Position numbers and translations under genes: made by a program. This document shows, in pieces, positions 26,501 through 35,388 of a stretch of DNA of 64,000 bases (the stretch's first letter is position 1; every line of letters starts with the position of its first letter). Location of the stretch: NCBI RefSeq assembly GCF_009601505.1, contig NZ_WITC01000066.1, positions 31,011-95,010 on the forward strand, given 5' to 3'. The notes beneath the pieces were generated by a model. The model was not told the origin of the DNA. It ran no database searches and saw only the letters and a list, made by a program, of their open reading frames with translations. Origin of the DNA: Sinorhizobium terangae (lineage in GTDB: Bacteria; Pseudomonadota; Alphaproteobacteria; Rhizobiales; Rhizobiaceae).

Positions 26501-28947
26501 TCTATGCCTACAGCGCCAATGCCGGGACCTTCCCCGGCAACAGCTTCAACGGCGCCAATTACTGGGTGGACGTCGTCTTCAATGCAGGCCCGAACATCGT
26601 TCCGGTAGCCGTCGACGACAGCGGTTTCACCGTATTTCGCGATGGAACCATGACCATACCTGTCGCCGCTCTCGTCGCGAACGACACCGACGGCAACAAC
26701 GACGCGCTGACGATCACCGCAGTCAGCAATGCCGTCAACGGCACGGTAACGCTGGACGCTCAGACGGGCTACGTCATCTTCAAGCCGACGGCCGGCTATG
26801 TCGGGCCGGCGAGCTTCAGCTACACGGTTTCCGACGGCCGCGGCGGAACGGATCAGGGCAGTGTCAGCCTGACGGTGGAAGAGGGGCCGGTCGGCGTATC
26901 GCTCTTCCAACCGGCGGACGGCCCGACCGGCAGCAGCTTTAACGACAACCGTGCCCTCGAACTGGGCATGAAATTCGTCGCTTCCACCAGCGGGACGATT
27001 ACCGGCATCCGCTTTTACAAGGCTTCCAACGATACGGGGCCACACACCGGGTCCATCTGGACCTCCACCGGCACACTGCTGGGCACCGTGACCTTTACCA
27101 ATGAATCGCTCAGCGGATGGCAGACCGCGAAATTTTCCAGCCCGATTCAGATTTCCGCCGGAACAACCTATGTCGCCTCCTACCACACCTCGGGCACCTA
27201 CCATGCGACAGGTAATTATTTCACGACTGCGCGCACCAATGGGCCGCTGACGGCCCCGGCCTCCACAACGGGCAGCGACAACGGCGTCTATTCCTACGGA
27301 ACAGGCACCGTCTTCCCCACATCGAACTACCAGGCCGCGAACTACTGGGTCGACGTCGTCTTCAACCAGTCGACGACGAATACAGCCCCGACTGCCGCCA
27401 ATGATAACGGCTTCCTGGCCTACTACAATACGGCCCTGTCGATCGCCGCGTCTGCAGTCCTTGGCAACGACGTCGATCTCGATGGCGATACGCTCTCGAT
27501 TACCGGCGTCAACAGCGCGACGAACGGCGCGGTCACCTTCGACACCCAGGCCAACCGCATTATTTTCACGCCGACCACCGGCTACACCGGGCCGGCCAGC
27601 TTCTCCTACACCATATCGGACGGCCGCGGTGGAACGTCCTCGGCCAGCGTAAGCCTCACCGTCAGCCGAACGACGAGCCTGTTTGCCGCGTCCGATACAC
27701 CGAGCGTCGCTGCCACGAGCGATGCGAGCTCCGTGGAACTCGGGGTCAAGTTCGTTGCCTCCGCTCGCGGCACGATCATCGGGCTGCGCTATTACAAGAG
27801 CGCCCAGGACACCGGCACCCACACCGGTTCGCTCTGGACCAGCTCGGGGACACTGCTTGCCTCCGCCACCTTCACCAACGAAACCGCGAGCGGCTGGCAG
27901 ACCGTGACCTTCTCGCAGCCGGTCGCAGTTTCGGCGGGCACAACCTATGTGGCGAGCTATCATTCCAATGGCCGCTACGCGATAACTCCGAACTATTTCG
28001 GCACCAGCCATTCGAGCGGCGCGCTTACCGCGCCATCGAGCGCGACCAGCGGCGGAAACGGCGTCTATGCTTACGGTACGGGCAGCATCTTCCCAACGGC
28101 GAGCTACAATGCGACGAACTATTGGGTCGACGTTCTCTACGAGCAGGCCACACAGAACACGGCTCCTGTGGCCAACAACGATTCCGGCTTCTCCACGAGT
28201 ACCAATGCGCCGCTATCGATCCAGGCCTCTGCTCTGCTCGCCAATGACAATGATCCGGATGGCGACACAATAACGATCACGGGCGTCAGCAATGCGGTGA
28301 ACGGCTCCGTCTCCTTCAATAGCCAGTCGAACGTCATTACTTTCACTCCGGCGAACGGTTATTCCGGGCCGGCGAGCTTCACCTACTCCATTTCCGACGG
28401 GGTCGGCGGCATTGCCTCTGCCCAGGCTTCGGTTGACGTTATTCAGCAGGGTCCCGAGCAGAACGTATTCGCGGCAAACAGTGCGCCAGCGATTGCTTCG
28501 GTGAATGATCCGAGTGCGGTCAATCTTGGCATGAAGTTCCAGGCGGACGTGGCCGGCTGGATCACCGGGTTCCGCTTTTACAAGGGCGCCGACAACACGG
28601 GCCCGCATACCGGCTATCTGTGGACGTCGACCGGCACGCTGCTCGCAAGCGCGACGTTCACGAATGAAACCGCCAGCGGTTGGCAATCGGTCAATCTCGC
28701 CGAGCAGGTCGCGATCCAGCCGGATACGACCTACGTCGTCTCCTACAGCACCAATGGGTTCTATTCGGCGACGAGCAACTTCTTCACATCCGAAGTCGCA
28801 AACAACAACCTGCGGGCACTGTCGTCGGCACAGAGCGGAGGCAACGGCGTCTACGCATACGGGTCAAGCGGGCTGTTCCCGACGAACAGCTTCAACAGCA
28901 CCAATTACTATGTGGATGTTGCGTTCAGGCCGCAACTCGTGGCGTAG
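23572..28947 (+). CDS. Giant modular protein: dimethylformamidase-like domain with four DUF4082 modules
   Basis: Protein of 1,791 residues from the ATG at 23572 (GGGGCGG upstream; TTG 23530 possible). Approximate layout: 1-50 N-terminus without a Sec signal; 55-165 Arg/Asp/Gly linker with repeated DAGG/DTGG; 238-748 N,N-dimethylformamidase-beta-subunit-like domain ('[17 protein letters not shown]', '[19 protein letters not shown]'); 752-845 Ig-like; then DUF4082 modules near 852-1003, 1108-1265, 1368-1523 and 1630-1790, separated by cadherin-like modules each opening with 'DD/ND.GF' and containing '[14 protein letters not shown]'. 'GHDEYW' (501-505) and 'SGNECYW' (527-533) supply Tyr and Glu residues that could bind metal as in dimethylformamidase. 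It is probably a cell-surface or secreted protein exported by the type I system downstream; substrate unknown. Confidence 0.85.
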   Translation: MLRMHLKNHEYLSVFSGASRVYTTPAAYHANLGLSPAVSVTVVPGTGVGVEGDGASRRRRRRDTGSTQDAGGTDAHPRDAEVHALQDTGPDKPHGDHEGGEPPQDAGGASEFPQDTGGLGDFPRDDQDPNEPRHDGDRLRRDRRETSLDKAPEDTGGLGKLLGDSIATGLSVEKSVSETDGGTQASTALYPTWTVGAASHPATGTWLVGGGSSLSPTASLSATTQQAAATAAVTATPNKIVLENMKQGNPISEWGIDGDGDGNIQGFATQISTNIGQTVDFKIATDSTDYRIEIYRLGYYGGDGARRVATIDVNLAQAQVQPHPIVDMARGLIDCGNWSVSASWTIPDDMVSGVYIAKLVREDGTAGSSHIPFIVRDDASTSDIVFQTSDTTWQAYNAWGGASLYYGQVPVDPNDMIGYMPPNCNCGLTAIGRASAVSYNRPIITNTSPVGGTHDFIFGAEHSAIRWLEQNGYDVSYISGVDTTRNGTLLLNHDAFLSVGHDEYWSAEQRANVEAARDAGVNLAFWSGNECYWKVRWETSIDGNGTPYRTMVCYKETWGTSTDPSNVGTGTWRDPRFADPGQEPENSLTGTMFTVDSYRQDTITIPYDYSNLRFWRNTDVANLQPGQTYSLVQNLLGYEWDSDVENGFRPAGLVNLSLSTVSVDTYLRDYGTSIGSADVSHSLTMYRAESGALVFGAGTVFWSWGLDSNHEGAATPTDPNVQQAMVNMFADMGIQPQTLDASLILATQSTDTAKPVSTITSPSVGATFVEGQRVTVTGTAQDFGGGIIAGIEVSTDGGQHWFKATGRENWTYNWVVQASGTYTIMSRAVDDSLNLETPSAGKQVTVSLPQTSSLWTLAAKPAVETALDRTGVELGVRFQTTTNGLVEGIRFYKGFYNVGEHVVSLWTANGTLLATGVSTGEPISGWQTVTFSSPVQITAGTTYVASYHSGGYYSVTDGYFNSAYSNGAIKVAQNGGVYAYSANAGTFPGNSFNGANYWVDVVFNAGPNIVPVAVDDSGFTVFRDGTMTIPVAALVANDTDGNNDALTITAVSNAVNGTVTLDAQTGYVIFKPTAGYVGPASFSYTVSDGRGGTDQGSVSLTVEEGPVGVSLFQPADGPTGSSFNDNRALELGMKFVASTSGTITGIRFYKASNDTGPHTGSIWTSTGTLLGTVTFTNESLSGWQTAKFSSPIQISAGTTYVASYHTSGTYHATGNYFTTARTNGPLTAPASTTGSDNGVYSYGTGTVFPTSNYQAANYWVDVVFNQSTTNTAPTAANDNGFLAYYNTALSIAASAVLGNDVDLDGDTLSITGVNSATNGAVTFDTQANRIIFTPTTGYTGPASFSYTISDGRGGTSSASVSLTVSRTTSLFAASDTPSVAATSDASSVELGVKFVASARGTIIGLRYYKSAQDTGTHTGSLWTSSGTLLASATFTNETASGWQTVTFSQPVAVSAGTTYVASYHSNGRYAITPNYFGTSHSSGALTAPSSATSGGNGVYAYGTGSIFPTASYNATNYWVDVLYEQATQNTAPVANNDSGFSTSTNAPLSIQASALLANDNDPDGDTITITGVSNAVNGSVSFNSQSNVITFTPANGYSGPASFTYSISDGVGGIASAQASVDVIQQGPEQNVFAANSAPAIASVNDPSAVNLGMKFQADVAGWITGFRFYKGADNTGPHTGYLWTSTGTLLASATFTNETASGWQSVNLAEQVAIQPDTTYVVSYSTNGFYSATSNFFTSEVANNNLRALSSAQSGGNGVYAYGSSGLFPTNSFNSTNYYVDVAFRPQLVA
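23740..24050 (+). repeat. Low-complexity DAGG/DTGG repeat region within the giant gene
   Basis: Codes for an extremely hydrophilic linker of about 100 residues, with a run of six arginines and irregular repeats of the type [20 protein letters not shown] and PEDTGGLG. It lies between the N-terminus and the dimethylformamidase-like domain. It looks disordered; the irregular unit length suggests slippage-driven expansion. The function (spacer, ion or polysaccharide binding) is unknown. Confidence 0.6.
26125..28940 (+). repeat. Tandem protein modules: four DUF4082 and three cadherin-like units
   Basis: DUF4082 modules of about 460-490 bases start near 26125, 26890, 27673 and 28459. Each codes for 'G.RFYK', 'TG.LLA', 'SGWQ', 'TTYV.SY' and 'NYWVDV.F'-type motifs. 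Three cadherin-like units of about 295 bases lie between them, with 'NAVNG.V', 'GY.GPASF.Y' and 'SDG.GG'. The alternation implies duplication of a composite unit of about 770 bases. Confidence 0.8.
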
Positions 28948-28970
28948 GGGCAGACATGGAGAGAGGAACG

Positions 28971-30182
28971 ATGCGCGACGATCGACTGCCGGTGACGGTG
29001 CTGGCGGGCTTTCTCGGCGCAGGCAAGACGACGCTCCTGAATCATATTCTGCGTAACCGCGAAGGCTATCGCGTCGCGGTGATCGTCAACGACATGAGCG
29101 AGATCAGCATCGATGCGGACCTCGTTCGCGACGGGGGAGCCGACCTTTCGCGCACCGACGAGACGCTGATCGAACTGACCAACGGATGCATATGCTGCAC
29201 GCTTCGCGCGGACCTGCTTGCCGAGGTTCGCCGCCTGGCGGCGGAAGGACGCTTCGACTACCTGCTGATCGAGGGTACGGGCATTGCCGAGCCTTTGCCG
29301 ATCGCCGCGACGTTCTCCTTCAGGGATGAAACAGGCGCCGCACTGTGTGATGTCGCCCGGCTCGATACGATGGTCTCTGTCGTGGATGCAGTGAACCTGC
29401 TTGCCGATTACTCGAGCGCGGATTTTCTCGCCGACCGCGGCGAGGCGCGCGACAAGGACGACAAGCGCACCCTCATCGATCTTCTCGTCGAGCAGATCGA
29501 ATTCGCCGATGTGGTGGTGATCAACAAGATTTCGGACGTGAGTGTCGAAACGCGGACAACGGTGCGCCGGATCATCGCTGCGCTCAATTGCGATGCCCGT
29601 GTCATGGAAACCGATTTCGGCCGGCTGCCGCTCGCCACGGTCCTCGATACCGGCCTGTTCAGCGAGACGAGATCGGCGCGACACCCGCTGTGGCACAAGG
29701 AACTCTACGGCTGGGGCGACCATGTCCCCGAAACCGAGGAATACGGGATCACCAGTTTCGTCTACCGGGCGCGGCGTCCCTTCGATCCCGCGAAGTTCGA
29801 GGATTTCCTCGCGAAAGAATGGACGGGCCTCATTCGGGCCAAGGGGCATTTCTGGCTGGCGACGCGCCCCGACTGGATCGGCCAGCTTTCGATCGCCGGG
29901 ACCCAACGCCGCACCGAGGCAAAGGGCCTCTGGTGGGCCTCGGTGCCCAAGGCGCACTGGCCCCGTTATCCGCAATTCCGCGAATTGCTCGATCGGCATT
30001 GGAGCGCCGTCTGGGGCGATCGCCGGCAGGAACTCGTCTTCATCGGGACGGGTCTCGTCGAGGGGGCGATCCGCGCCGCGCTCGACGACTGCATGATCGG
30101 TGAGGAGACCGGCTTCGATCCGCAGCTGGCGCGCGGCCTGCGTGATCCGTTTCCACCATGGCAGCACGCGCCTGCCGCATGA
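28971..30182 (+). CDS. COG0523/CobW-family GTPase (metallochaperone-like)
   Basis: GTP-binding protein of 403 residues from the ATG at 28971, preceded by AGAGGA; 28956 is an alternative. G1 is '[13 protein letters not shown]' (about residues 13-25), the metal-binding CxCC motif is in '[13 protein letters not shown]', the switch region is '[15 protein letters not shown]', and G4 is 'VVINKISD'. A CobW C-terminal domain follows ('[19 protein letters not shown]') with '[17 protein letters not shown]'. Such proteins deliver or insert metals (Zn, Co, Fe) into target enzymes. It starts 23 bases after the giant gene and is followed by the type I transporter genes, so a role in metallating the giant protein is attractive but unproven. 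A general zinc-homeostasis protein is the alternative. Confidence 0.85.
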   Translation: MRDDRLPVTVLAGFLGAGKTTLLNHILRNREGYRVAVIVNDMSEISIDADLVRDGGADLSRTDETLIELTNGCICCTLRADLLAEVRRLAAEGRFDYLLIEGTGIAEPLPIAATFSFRDETGAALCDVARLDTMVSVVDAVNLLADYSSADFLADRGEARDKDDKRTLIDLLVEQIEFADVVVINKISDVSVETRTTVRRIIAALNCDARVMETDFGRLPLATVLDTGLFSETRSARHPLWHKELYGWGDHVPETEEYGITSFVYRARRPFDPAKFEDFLAKEWTGLIRAKGHFWLATRPDWIGQLSIAGTQRRTEAKGLWWASVPKAHWPRYPQFRELLDRHWSAVWGDRRQELVFIGTGLVEGAIRAALDDCMIGEETGFDPQLARGLRDPFPPWQHAPAA

Positions 30183-30207
30183 TGAGCTCAAAGGTAGGGA
30201 GTAAAAG

Positions 30208-30510
30208 ATGAGCACCGAACTTTATTCAGACGGCATCGGCGAGATCACTGTCACTGGAACGATCGTCAGGATCGACTTGATGTCGCTTTCCGCCACCGAA
30301 CGGGACGAAAAGAACAACCCGAAGCCGGCGTTCCGGCAGCGGATCATCATGCCGGTGGATGCGTTCGCCAATGCGGTGGACCTCATGCAGAAGGCACTTG
30401 CCGGCCTCGTTGAAGCAGGCGCGGTTCGACGGATCGGCGATATCCAGAAACTTCCGGCGGGCGACACCCAACAGGGGCAGACAGCCAACGCGTCACCGAA
30501 CTTCAACTGA
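30208..30510 (+). CDS. Small conserved-looking protein preceding a type I secretion transporter
   Basis: Protein of 100 residues, not assigned to a named family. It has GGGAG upstream of the ATG ('aggtagggagtaaaagatg'). The N-terminal 50 residues look like a beta-rich fold ('ELYSDGIGEITVTGTIVRID'), followed by an amphipathic helix ('AFANAVDLMQKALAGLVEAG') and a Gln/Asn-rich tail. No signal peptide or membrane helix. It lies 25 bases after the GTPase and 28 before the ABC transporter, so all are probably cotranscribed. It may be a chaperone or adaptor for the secreted substrate; that is inference from position only. Confidence 0.72.
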   Translation: MSTELYSDGIGEITVTGTIVRIDLMSLSATERDEKNNPKPAFRQRIIMPVDAFANAVDLMQKALAGLVEAGAVRRIGDIQKLPAGDTQQGQTANASPNFN

Positions 30511-30538
30511 GCCGCAGCGCGATTTTCTGGGGCGGGTG

Positions 30539-32683
30539 ATGAGTACCAATCCGCATACCAGTCTTCAGTGTCTGGTCCTTGTCGCCCGTCACCATGGCAT
30601 CGACCTTTCACCCGAACGGCTGCTGCATGACTACGCATTGGGGGCCCAGCCGGTCGCGAACCGGCAGCTCCTGCGCATAGCGAAAGATGCCGGCTTGCGT
30701 GCCCGGCACGTAGAGCTCACCTGGCGTTCGCTCTTTCAGATGGGGGGCGCCTATCCGGTACTTGCCGAGCTGGAGAATGGCAACTGGGTCGTCATCGCCG
30801 GCGTTGCGACTGACAGCGAGGAGGAGGCGATCCGGATTCTCGATCCGCTGGCGGCGCGCCCCGATTTCATCGTCCTCAATGAGAGCCAGTTTTCCAAGGC
30901 CTGGCGCGGCTCCGCGGTTCTCGTGAAACGCAACTACCGTCTCGGCGACGATGACCAGCCCTTCGGCTTTCGCTGGTTCTTGCCGGAGATCATACGCCAA
31001 CGCGGGCTCTTCCGGGACGTGGCGCTCGCGGCCATCGCCCTTTACGGGCTCGGCCTCACCACGCCGATCTTTTTCCAGCTCGTCATCGACAAGGTACTGG
31101 TGCATCAGAGCTACGCGACGCTGACGGTTCTGACCATCGGTATCGCGGTGGCGCTTGTCTTCGATGCTGCCTTCTCCTTCCTGCGGCGCTATCTTCTGCT
31201 CTACGCGACCAACAAGATCGATATAAGGATAGCGACGCGTACCTTCGGGCATCTCCTGAACCTGCCGATCGCACTGTTCGAGCAGGCGTCCGCCGGCGTC
31301 CTCGTGAAGCACATGCAGCAGACCGGCCGCATTCGCGAGTTTCTGACCGGCAGGCTCTTCCTCACCCTGCTCGATGGGCTTTCGCTCCTGGTGTTCGTGC
31401 CGATCCTCGCCCTCTACAGCGTCAAGCTCACCTTCGTGGTGCTCGGCTTTGCCGCGCTGGTAGGCCTCGTCGTAATGACGCTGGTGGGGCCGTTCCAGCA
31501 ACGGCTTCAGGCGCTCTATCAGGCTGAAGGCGATCGGCAGGCCATGCTCGTGGAAACGGTGCACGGCATGCGCACGGTCAAGTCGCTGGCGCTCGAGCCA
31601 CGCCAACGGCGGGTGTGGGACGACCATTCGGCCCGCTCGATCTCCGTGCGCTTCCGCGTCGAGAAGATTTCGACCTTCGCGCAGGCTATCACGGGGCTTC
31701 TGGAAAAACTGATGAGCGTCGCGATCGTCGGGTTGGGCGCACTCGATGTGTTCAGCGGGTCAATGACAATTGGCGCGCTCGTCGCATTCAACATGCTGGC
31801 CGGCCGGGTTTCGGGGCCGCTCGTCCAGATCGTGACCATGATCCACGAATATCAGGAAGTGGCGCTTTCCGTGCGCATGCTCGGCGAGATCATGAACCAG
31901 CGCCCGGAGCAGTTCGGGCGCGGACGCGGGCTGAGGCCGGATCTCAAGGGCCTGATCGAATTTGATAGGGTGACTTTCCGGTACGGGCCTGACGGCCCGC
32001 CTGCACTTGACGATGTTTCTTTCACGGTCCCCGCGGGCTCGGTCTTCGGCATCGTCGGCAAGAGCGGCTCGGGGAAGACAACTGTCACCCGGCTTATCCA
32101 GGGGCTCTATCAGAACCAGCAGGGCCTCGTGCGCATAGACGGCCATGACAGCCGCGAGATCGATCTCGTCCACCTGAGAAAGAGCATCGGCGTCGTGCTG
32201 CAGGACAATTTCCTTTTCCGAGGAACCGTTCGCGAAAACATCGCGGCGGCAAGGACGGATGCGAGCATCGAGGAGATCGCCGCGGCCGCACGGATTGCCG
32301 GCGCCGAGGAGTTCATCGAGCGACTGCCTCGCGGCTTCGAAACCCTGCTTGAGGAAAATGCCTCCAATCTCTCGGGCGGCCAGAAACAGCGTCTTGCCAT
32401 CGCCCGGGCGCTGATCACCGATCCTCGATTGCTCATCCTCGACGAAGCGACGAGCGCTCTCGACCCCGACAGCGAGGCTATCGTCAGGCAGAACCTCTCC
32501 AAGATCGCCGAGGGACGCACCGTCATCATCGTCTCGCACCGCCTGTCCACGCTTGTCGATGCCGATGCGATCCTTGTCATCGAGCGCGGCAAGATCGCCG
32601 ATATCGGACGCCACGATCAGCTTGTTTCACGCTGCATGACCTATCGCCACCTCTGGTCACAGCAGACAAGGCAGTCCGCATGA
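30539..32683 (+). CDS. Type I secretion ABC transporter with degenerate C39-like domain (HlyB/PrtD class)
   Basis: Inner-membrane permease/ATPase of 714 residues from the ATG at 30539. Residues 1-130 resemble a C39 peptidase domain, but the catalytic Cys position is Thr/Ser ('HTSLQCLVLVARHHGIDL') and the active-site His is replaced in 'ENGNWVVIAGV'. This makes it a non-cleaving C39-like domain as in HlyB. A six-helix exporter region follows (about 160-440), then the ATPase: Walker A 'GIVGKSGSGKTTVTRL', Q-loop 'VLQDNFLF', signature 'LSGGQKQRLAIARAL', Walker B 'LLILDEATSALD' and H-loop 'IIVSHRLSTL'. The stop overlaps the HlyD start by four bases. It should export an uncleaved C-terminally recognised protein, plausibly the giant protein upstream. 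An outer-membrane TolC partner is not in the window. Confidence 0.9.
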   Translation: MSTNPHTSLQCLVLVARHHGIDLSPERLLHDYALGAQPVANRQLLRIAKDAGLRARHVELTWRSLFQMGGAYPVLAELENGNWVVIAGVATDSEEEAIRILDPLAARPDFIVLNESQFSKAWRGSAVLVKRNYRLGDDDQPFGFRWFLPEIIRQRGLFRDVALAAIALYGLGLTTPIFFQLVIDKVLVHQSYATLTVLTIGIAVALVFDAAFSFLRRYLLLYATNKIDIRIATRTFGHLLNLPIALFEQASAGVLVKHMQQTGRIREFLTGRLFLTLLDGLSLLVFVPILALYSVKLTFVVLGFAALVGLVVMTLVGPFQQRLQALYQAEGDRQAMLVETVHGMRTVKSLALEPRQRRVWDDHSARSISVRFRVEKISTFAQAITGLLEKLMSVAIVGLGALDVFSGSMTIGALVAFNMLAGRVSGPLVQIVTMIHEYQEVALSVRMLGEIMNQRPEQFGRGRGLRPDLKGLIEFDRVTFRYGPDGPPALDDVSFTVPAGSVFGIVGKSGSGKTTVTRLIQGLYQNQQGLVRIDGHDSREIDLVHLRKSIGVVLQDNFLFRGTVRENIAAARTDASIEEIAAAARIAGAEEFIERLPRGFETLLEENASNLSGGQKQRLAIARALITDPRLLILDEATSALDPDSEAIVRQNLSKIAEGRTVIIVSHRLSTLVDADAILVIERGKIADIGRHDQLVSRCMTYRHLWSQQTRQSA

Positions 32684-34068
32684 CCGCGCGCGGCCGGCGA
32701 TCCACAAATATTTCGGATGACGGCCTCACCGGCAGACGCCCGCTGCCGCCCGTGATCGCAGAGTTTCAGTCTGACGCGGTGGAACTGGAGGAGCGCGTAC
32801 CGCCGAGGATCGCCCGGTTGACTCTCTACGGCATTGCGGCCCTCATCGCCGCCGCGGTTCTGTGGGCCTCGATCTCATCGATCGACGAGGTCGTCGTTGC
32901 TCCCGGCAAGCTGGTGACAACGCGGCCGAACATCATCCTGCAGCCGCTAGAGACCTCCATCGTTCGTTCGATCGATGTGACGACCGGAGAGGTGGTGCGC
33001 GCGGGCCAGGCGCTGGTGATGCTTGATGCAACGTTCAGCCAGTCGGATTTCGACCAGCAGCGGGTAAAGCTTGCCGCATTTGGCGCGCAGATAAAGCGCA
33101 TTGAAGCGGAACTCGCCAACGCCGATTATTCCGTAATCGCGGGCAATTCGTCCGAGGAGCGGCTGCAGGTGCAGCTCTTTGGCCAACGGCGCGCATTTTA
33201 TGTCGCGCAGCTCCAGAATTTCGATCAGCAGATCGCGGGGCAGCTTGCCGCAATCGAGGCAGGCAGGAACCAGGAGGTGATCCTGCTCGACCGGCGGGAG
33301 AGCCTCACCCGGATCGAGAACGCACGCGAGACGCTCTACAAGAAAGAGAAAGGTTCGCTCATCAATTTCCTCAGTTCGCGCGATGCGCGCCTCGATGTCG
33401 ATGCCAATCTCTCGCAACTGCGCGGCAAGTCAGCTGAAGCCGAACATGCCCTGGCAAGGCTCAGGGCGGATCGACAGGCGTTCATCGAGGATTTCCGTCG
33501 CACAACGACGGAGCAGCTCGTGGAGTTGCGCGGACAGCGCGATACGGCAAGCACGGAATTGAAGAAGATGGAGTTGCGCCGAGAGATGGTCGCATTGACC
33601 GCACCCGCCGACGCGGTCGTGCTCGATCTTGCCCAGCGCTCGGTCGGCTCGGTTGTGCGCGAGGCGGAGCCGATCGTCACGCTGGTGCCTCTCAACGTGC
33701 CCCTGGAAGCCGAGGTCGAGATCAATGCCCGCGATATCGGTCGCGTCACGGCCACCGAGGAGGTCCGCATCAAATTCGACGCCTATCCATTCCAGAAATA
33801 TGGCACCGCGTCTGGCTCGATCCGCACGATCAGCCGCGACGCCTTCACCCCAAATCAACAGGACGCCTCAGCGGGTCGGGCAACGGCTCCGTTCTTCAAG
33901 GCGCGCGTTTCGCTCGGCGACAGCGAGCTCCGTGCCCCGCCCGGAACCGTGCGCCTTCTGCCCGGCATGACGGTCTCCGCAGAGATCAAGGTCGGCGGTC
34001 GAACAGTTATTTCCTACTTCCTCTATCCGCTGCTACGAGGGCTCGACGACGCAATTCGCGAGCCTTGA
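32680..34068 (+). CDS. HlyD-family membrane fusion protein of type I secretion
   Basis: Periplasmic adaptor of 462 residues linking the ABC transporter to an outer-membrane channel. It has a short cytoplasmic N-terminus, one membrane segment ('LTLYGIAALIAAAVLWASI', about residues 47-66), the lipoyl half-motif 'VVAPGKLVTTRPNIILQPLE', long coiled coils between about residues 120 and 300, and the C-terminal HlyD region 'APADAVVLDLAQRSVGSVV' followed by 'VEINARDIGRVTATEEVRIK'. The ATGA overlap with the ABC gene indicates coupled translation. No terminator-like hairpin with a T-run was seen just after the gene. Confidence 0.92.
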   Translation: MTARGRRSTNISDDGLTGRRPLPPVIAEFQSDAVELEERVPPRIARLTLYGIAALIAAAVLWASISSIDEVVVAPGKLVTTRPNIILQPLETSIVRSIDVTTGEVVRAGQALVMLDATFSQSDFDQQRVKLAAFGAQIKRIEAELANADYSVIAGNSSEERLQVQLFGQRRAFYVAQLQNFDQQIAGQLAAIEAGRNQEVILLDRRESLTRIENARETLYKKEKGSLINFLSSRDARLDVDANLSQLRGKSAEAEHALARLRADRQAFIEDFRRTTTEQLVELRGQRDTASTELKKMELRREMVALTAPADAVVLDLAQRSVGSVVREAEPIVTLVPLNVPLEAEVEINARDIGRVTATEEVRIKFDAYPFQKYGTASGSIRTISRDAFTPNQQDASAGRATAPFFKARVSLGDSELRAPPGTVRLLPGMTVSAEIKVGGRTVISYFLYPLLRGLDDAIREP

Positions 34069-34325
34069 GCGCAATCCTGGCACCGCTCAGTGCATACAGG
34101 TGGAGAATGACCTCCCTCAGCAATCTGCCGCTGCCGCGGACACGCGATCCCGGGTCCGTGTCACTCTGCAACGCACAAAGCGTTCCGGCGCAACACCCGG
34201 ACGATGGCTGCAGCCCTAAGACGCAGTTGCCACTCCATCACGACCTATCCCCGGTCGCGAGCCCCTTGTCCGCCCCAAGAAACACGGTCAAATAGCAGAC
34301 GAGCGGAGCAGATCGGGACGACACC

Positions 34326-34763
34326 ATGAGTCGGACGGAAGCGGAACTGACGCAAGCCGATTACGAGGCACTGGCGACGCTTCGGTATGCGCTGCGCAAG
34401 TTCCTGGATTTCAGCACTTCGGCGGCCCAGGAAGCGGGCTTGCCACCGCAGCAGCATCAGGCACTCTTGGCAATCAGGGGAATGTCCGTCGGCGAAGCCA
34501 TGACCGTGGGCATGCTTGCCGAAAGGCTGCTGATTGCGCCGCATACGGCAACGGAGCTGGCGACCCGTCTTGTCAAGGGGGGATACATCTTGCGGGAGAC
34601 GGACCCGGCCGACAGGCGTCGCCAAACTCTGAGATTGACAGAGAAGGCTGAAGCGAGCCTCCGGCACCTGAGCGCCATTCACCTGCGCGAAATCAGGATC
34701 ATGGCACCGGAGTTGATCGCGCTGCTCACGCGACTGCATGAAAAGGCTTCCTCCCAAGGATGA
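34326..34763 (+). CDS. MarR-family transcriptional regulator
   Basis: Winged helix-turn-helix protein of 145 residues. It shows the MarR dimer helices ('DYEALATLRYALRKFLDFS') and a DNA-binding core 'MTVGMLAERLLIAPHTATEL', 'ATRLVKGGYILRETDPADRR' with the wing 'DPADRRRQTLRLTEKAEA'. It is on the same strand as, and upstream of, a 19-bp perfect palindrome at 34851-34869 that could be its operator. Ligand unknown. No divergent gene is present, unlike the classical MarR arrangement; the target may be the small gene at 34941. Confidence 0.88.
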   Translation: MSRTEAELTQADYEALATLRYALRKFLDFSTSAAQEAGLPPQQHQALLAIRGMSVGEAMTVGMLAERLLIAPHTATELATRLVKGGYILRETDPADRRRQTLRLTEKAEASLRHLSAIHLREIRIMAPELIALLTRLHEKASSQG

Positions 34764-34850
34764 CGTGAGACGCCCCTCACTCCCCCCCGCTGTAGCTCGC
34801 TGTCGATGTCTACCGCAGGAACCAGACCGTTTTTCGCGACTCTTGCTAGA

Positions 34851-34869
34851 TATATCGTATTACGATATA
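34851..34869. promoter_or_regulatory. Perfect 19-bp palindrome, candidate repressor operator
   Basis: TATATCGTA (34851-34859), a single T, and TACGATATA (34861-34869): nine-base arms with no mismatch. It lies 25 bases ahead of the ATG at 34894 and 88 bases after the MarR gene. Size and symmetry fit a dimeric winged-HTH repressor such as MarR, PadR or ArsR type. Binding by the neighbouring MarR protein is inference. Confidence 0.7.
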
Positions 34870-34893
34870 AATTGAACCGATCGGAAAGGGAGA

Positions 34894-34944
34894 ATGCCCT
34901 TGGACGACAGAATTGAGATACAAGTACCGAGGTCGGCGCTATGA
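34894..34944 (+). CDS. 16-codon leader frame overlapping the next small gene
   Basis: A start codon with a strong Shine-Dalgarno (AAAGGGAGA) opens a frame of 16 codons (MPLDDRIEIQVPRSAL) whose TGA overlaps the ATG of the following gene (ATGA at 34941-34944). The arrangement suggests translational coupling, or a frameshifted start of one longer gene. The peptide shows no attenuator-like codon run. Confidence 0.5.
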   Translation: MPLDDRIEIQVPRSAL

Positions 34945-35183
34945 ACGAAGGAGTGAATGGTTTCCGCGCCATTGGAAAGTACCATACAGAGCCGTCATTT
35001 CGATTCCGCGCGTACGATGACAGGCCGGATCGACTGAAGCAGCAGGTAGAGGCAGAAATAGCGTCCGGCGGAAGGGGCTGGCGCCTGCTCAAGCTGGAAT
35101 GGCAGTATGATCTCGTGATCCTCTTCGAGAACTTCCGCGCGTGGATTCGTCGGCTCGACCGGGATTTCGACAGAGCGGCCTAA
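34941..35183 (+). CDS. Small uncharacterised protein
   Basis: Protein of 80 residues, basic and aromatic-rich ('FRAIGKYHTEPSFRFRAYDD', 'GWRLLKLEWQYDLVILFENF'), ending in an amphipathic helix ('RAWIRRLDRDFDRAA'). No family was recognised; no signal peptide or transmembrane helix. Its start codon overlaps the stop of the leader frame, and a 19-bp palindrome lies about 70 bases upstream, so it appears to be the regulated gene of a small operon. Function unknown. Confidence 0.6.
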   Translation: MNEGVNGFRAIGKYHTEPSFRFRAYDDRPDRLKQQVEAEIASGGRGWRLLKLEWQYDLVILFENFRAWIRRLDRDFDRAA

Positions 35184-35388
35184 TCCACCCGTCCCGCCGG
35201 CTCAATCCCAGCTTCTCGGCCGTTCGTTGTGCTGCGAGAGCGACTGCACCTGACGTCATCACAAAAATTCCACTCACGTCAGGCCAAATTCATTTGCCTA
35301 CAAGCCGGAATAGCGGACAATTCAAGGGAAGCTGCCGCGGCAACCGAGCGTCGCGACACCGGCAGCTGCCCTTCGAGGGAGGAGAAAA

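Noticed and set aside
25597..28011. An 804-codon open frame on the minus strand opposite the giant repeat protein
   Set aside because: It is antisense to the module-encoding region, its translation is Arg/Gly/Val-rich without family motifs, and it arises from codon bias in GC-rich DNA.
23572..28947. Classical RTX toxin repeats in the giant protein
   Set aside because: No GGxGxDxUx nonapeptide arrays are present; the single 'DGDGDGN' stretch is not a repeat array. Type I secretion is inferred from context only.
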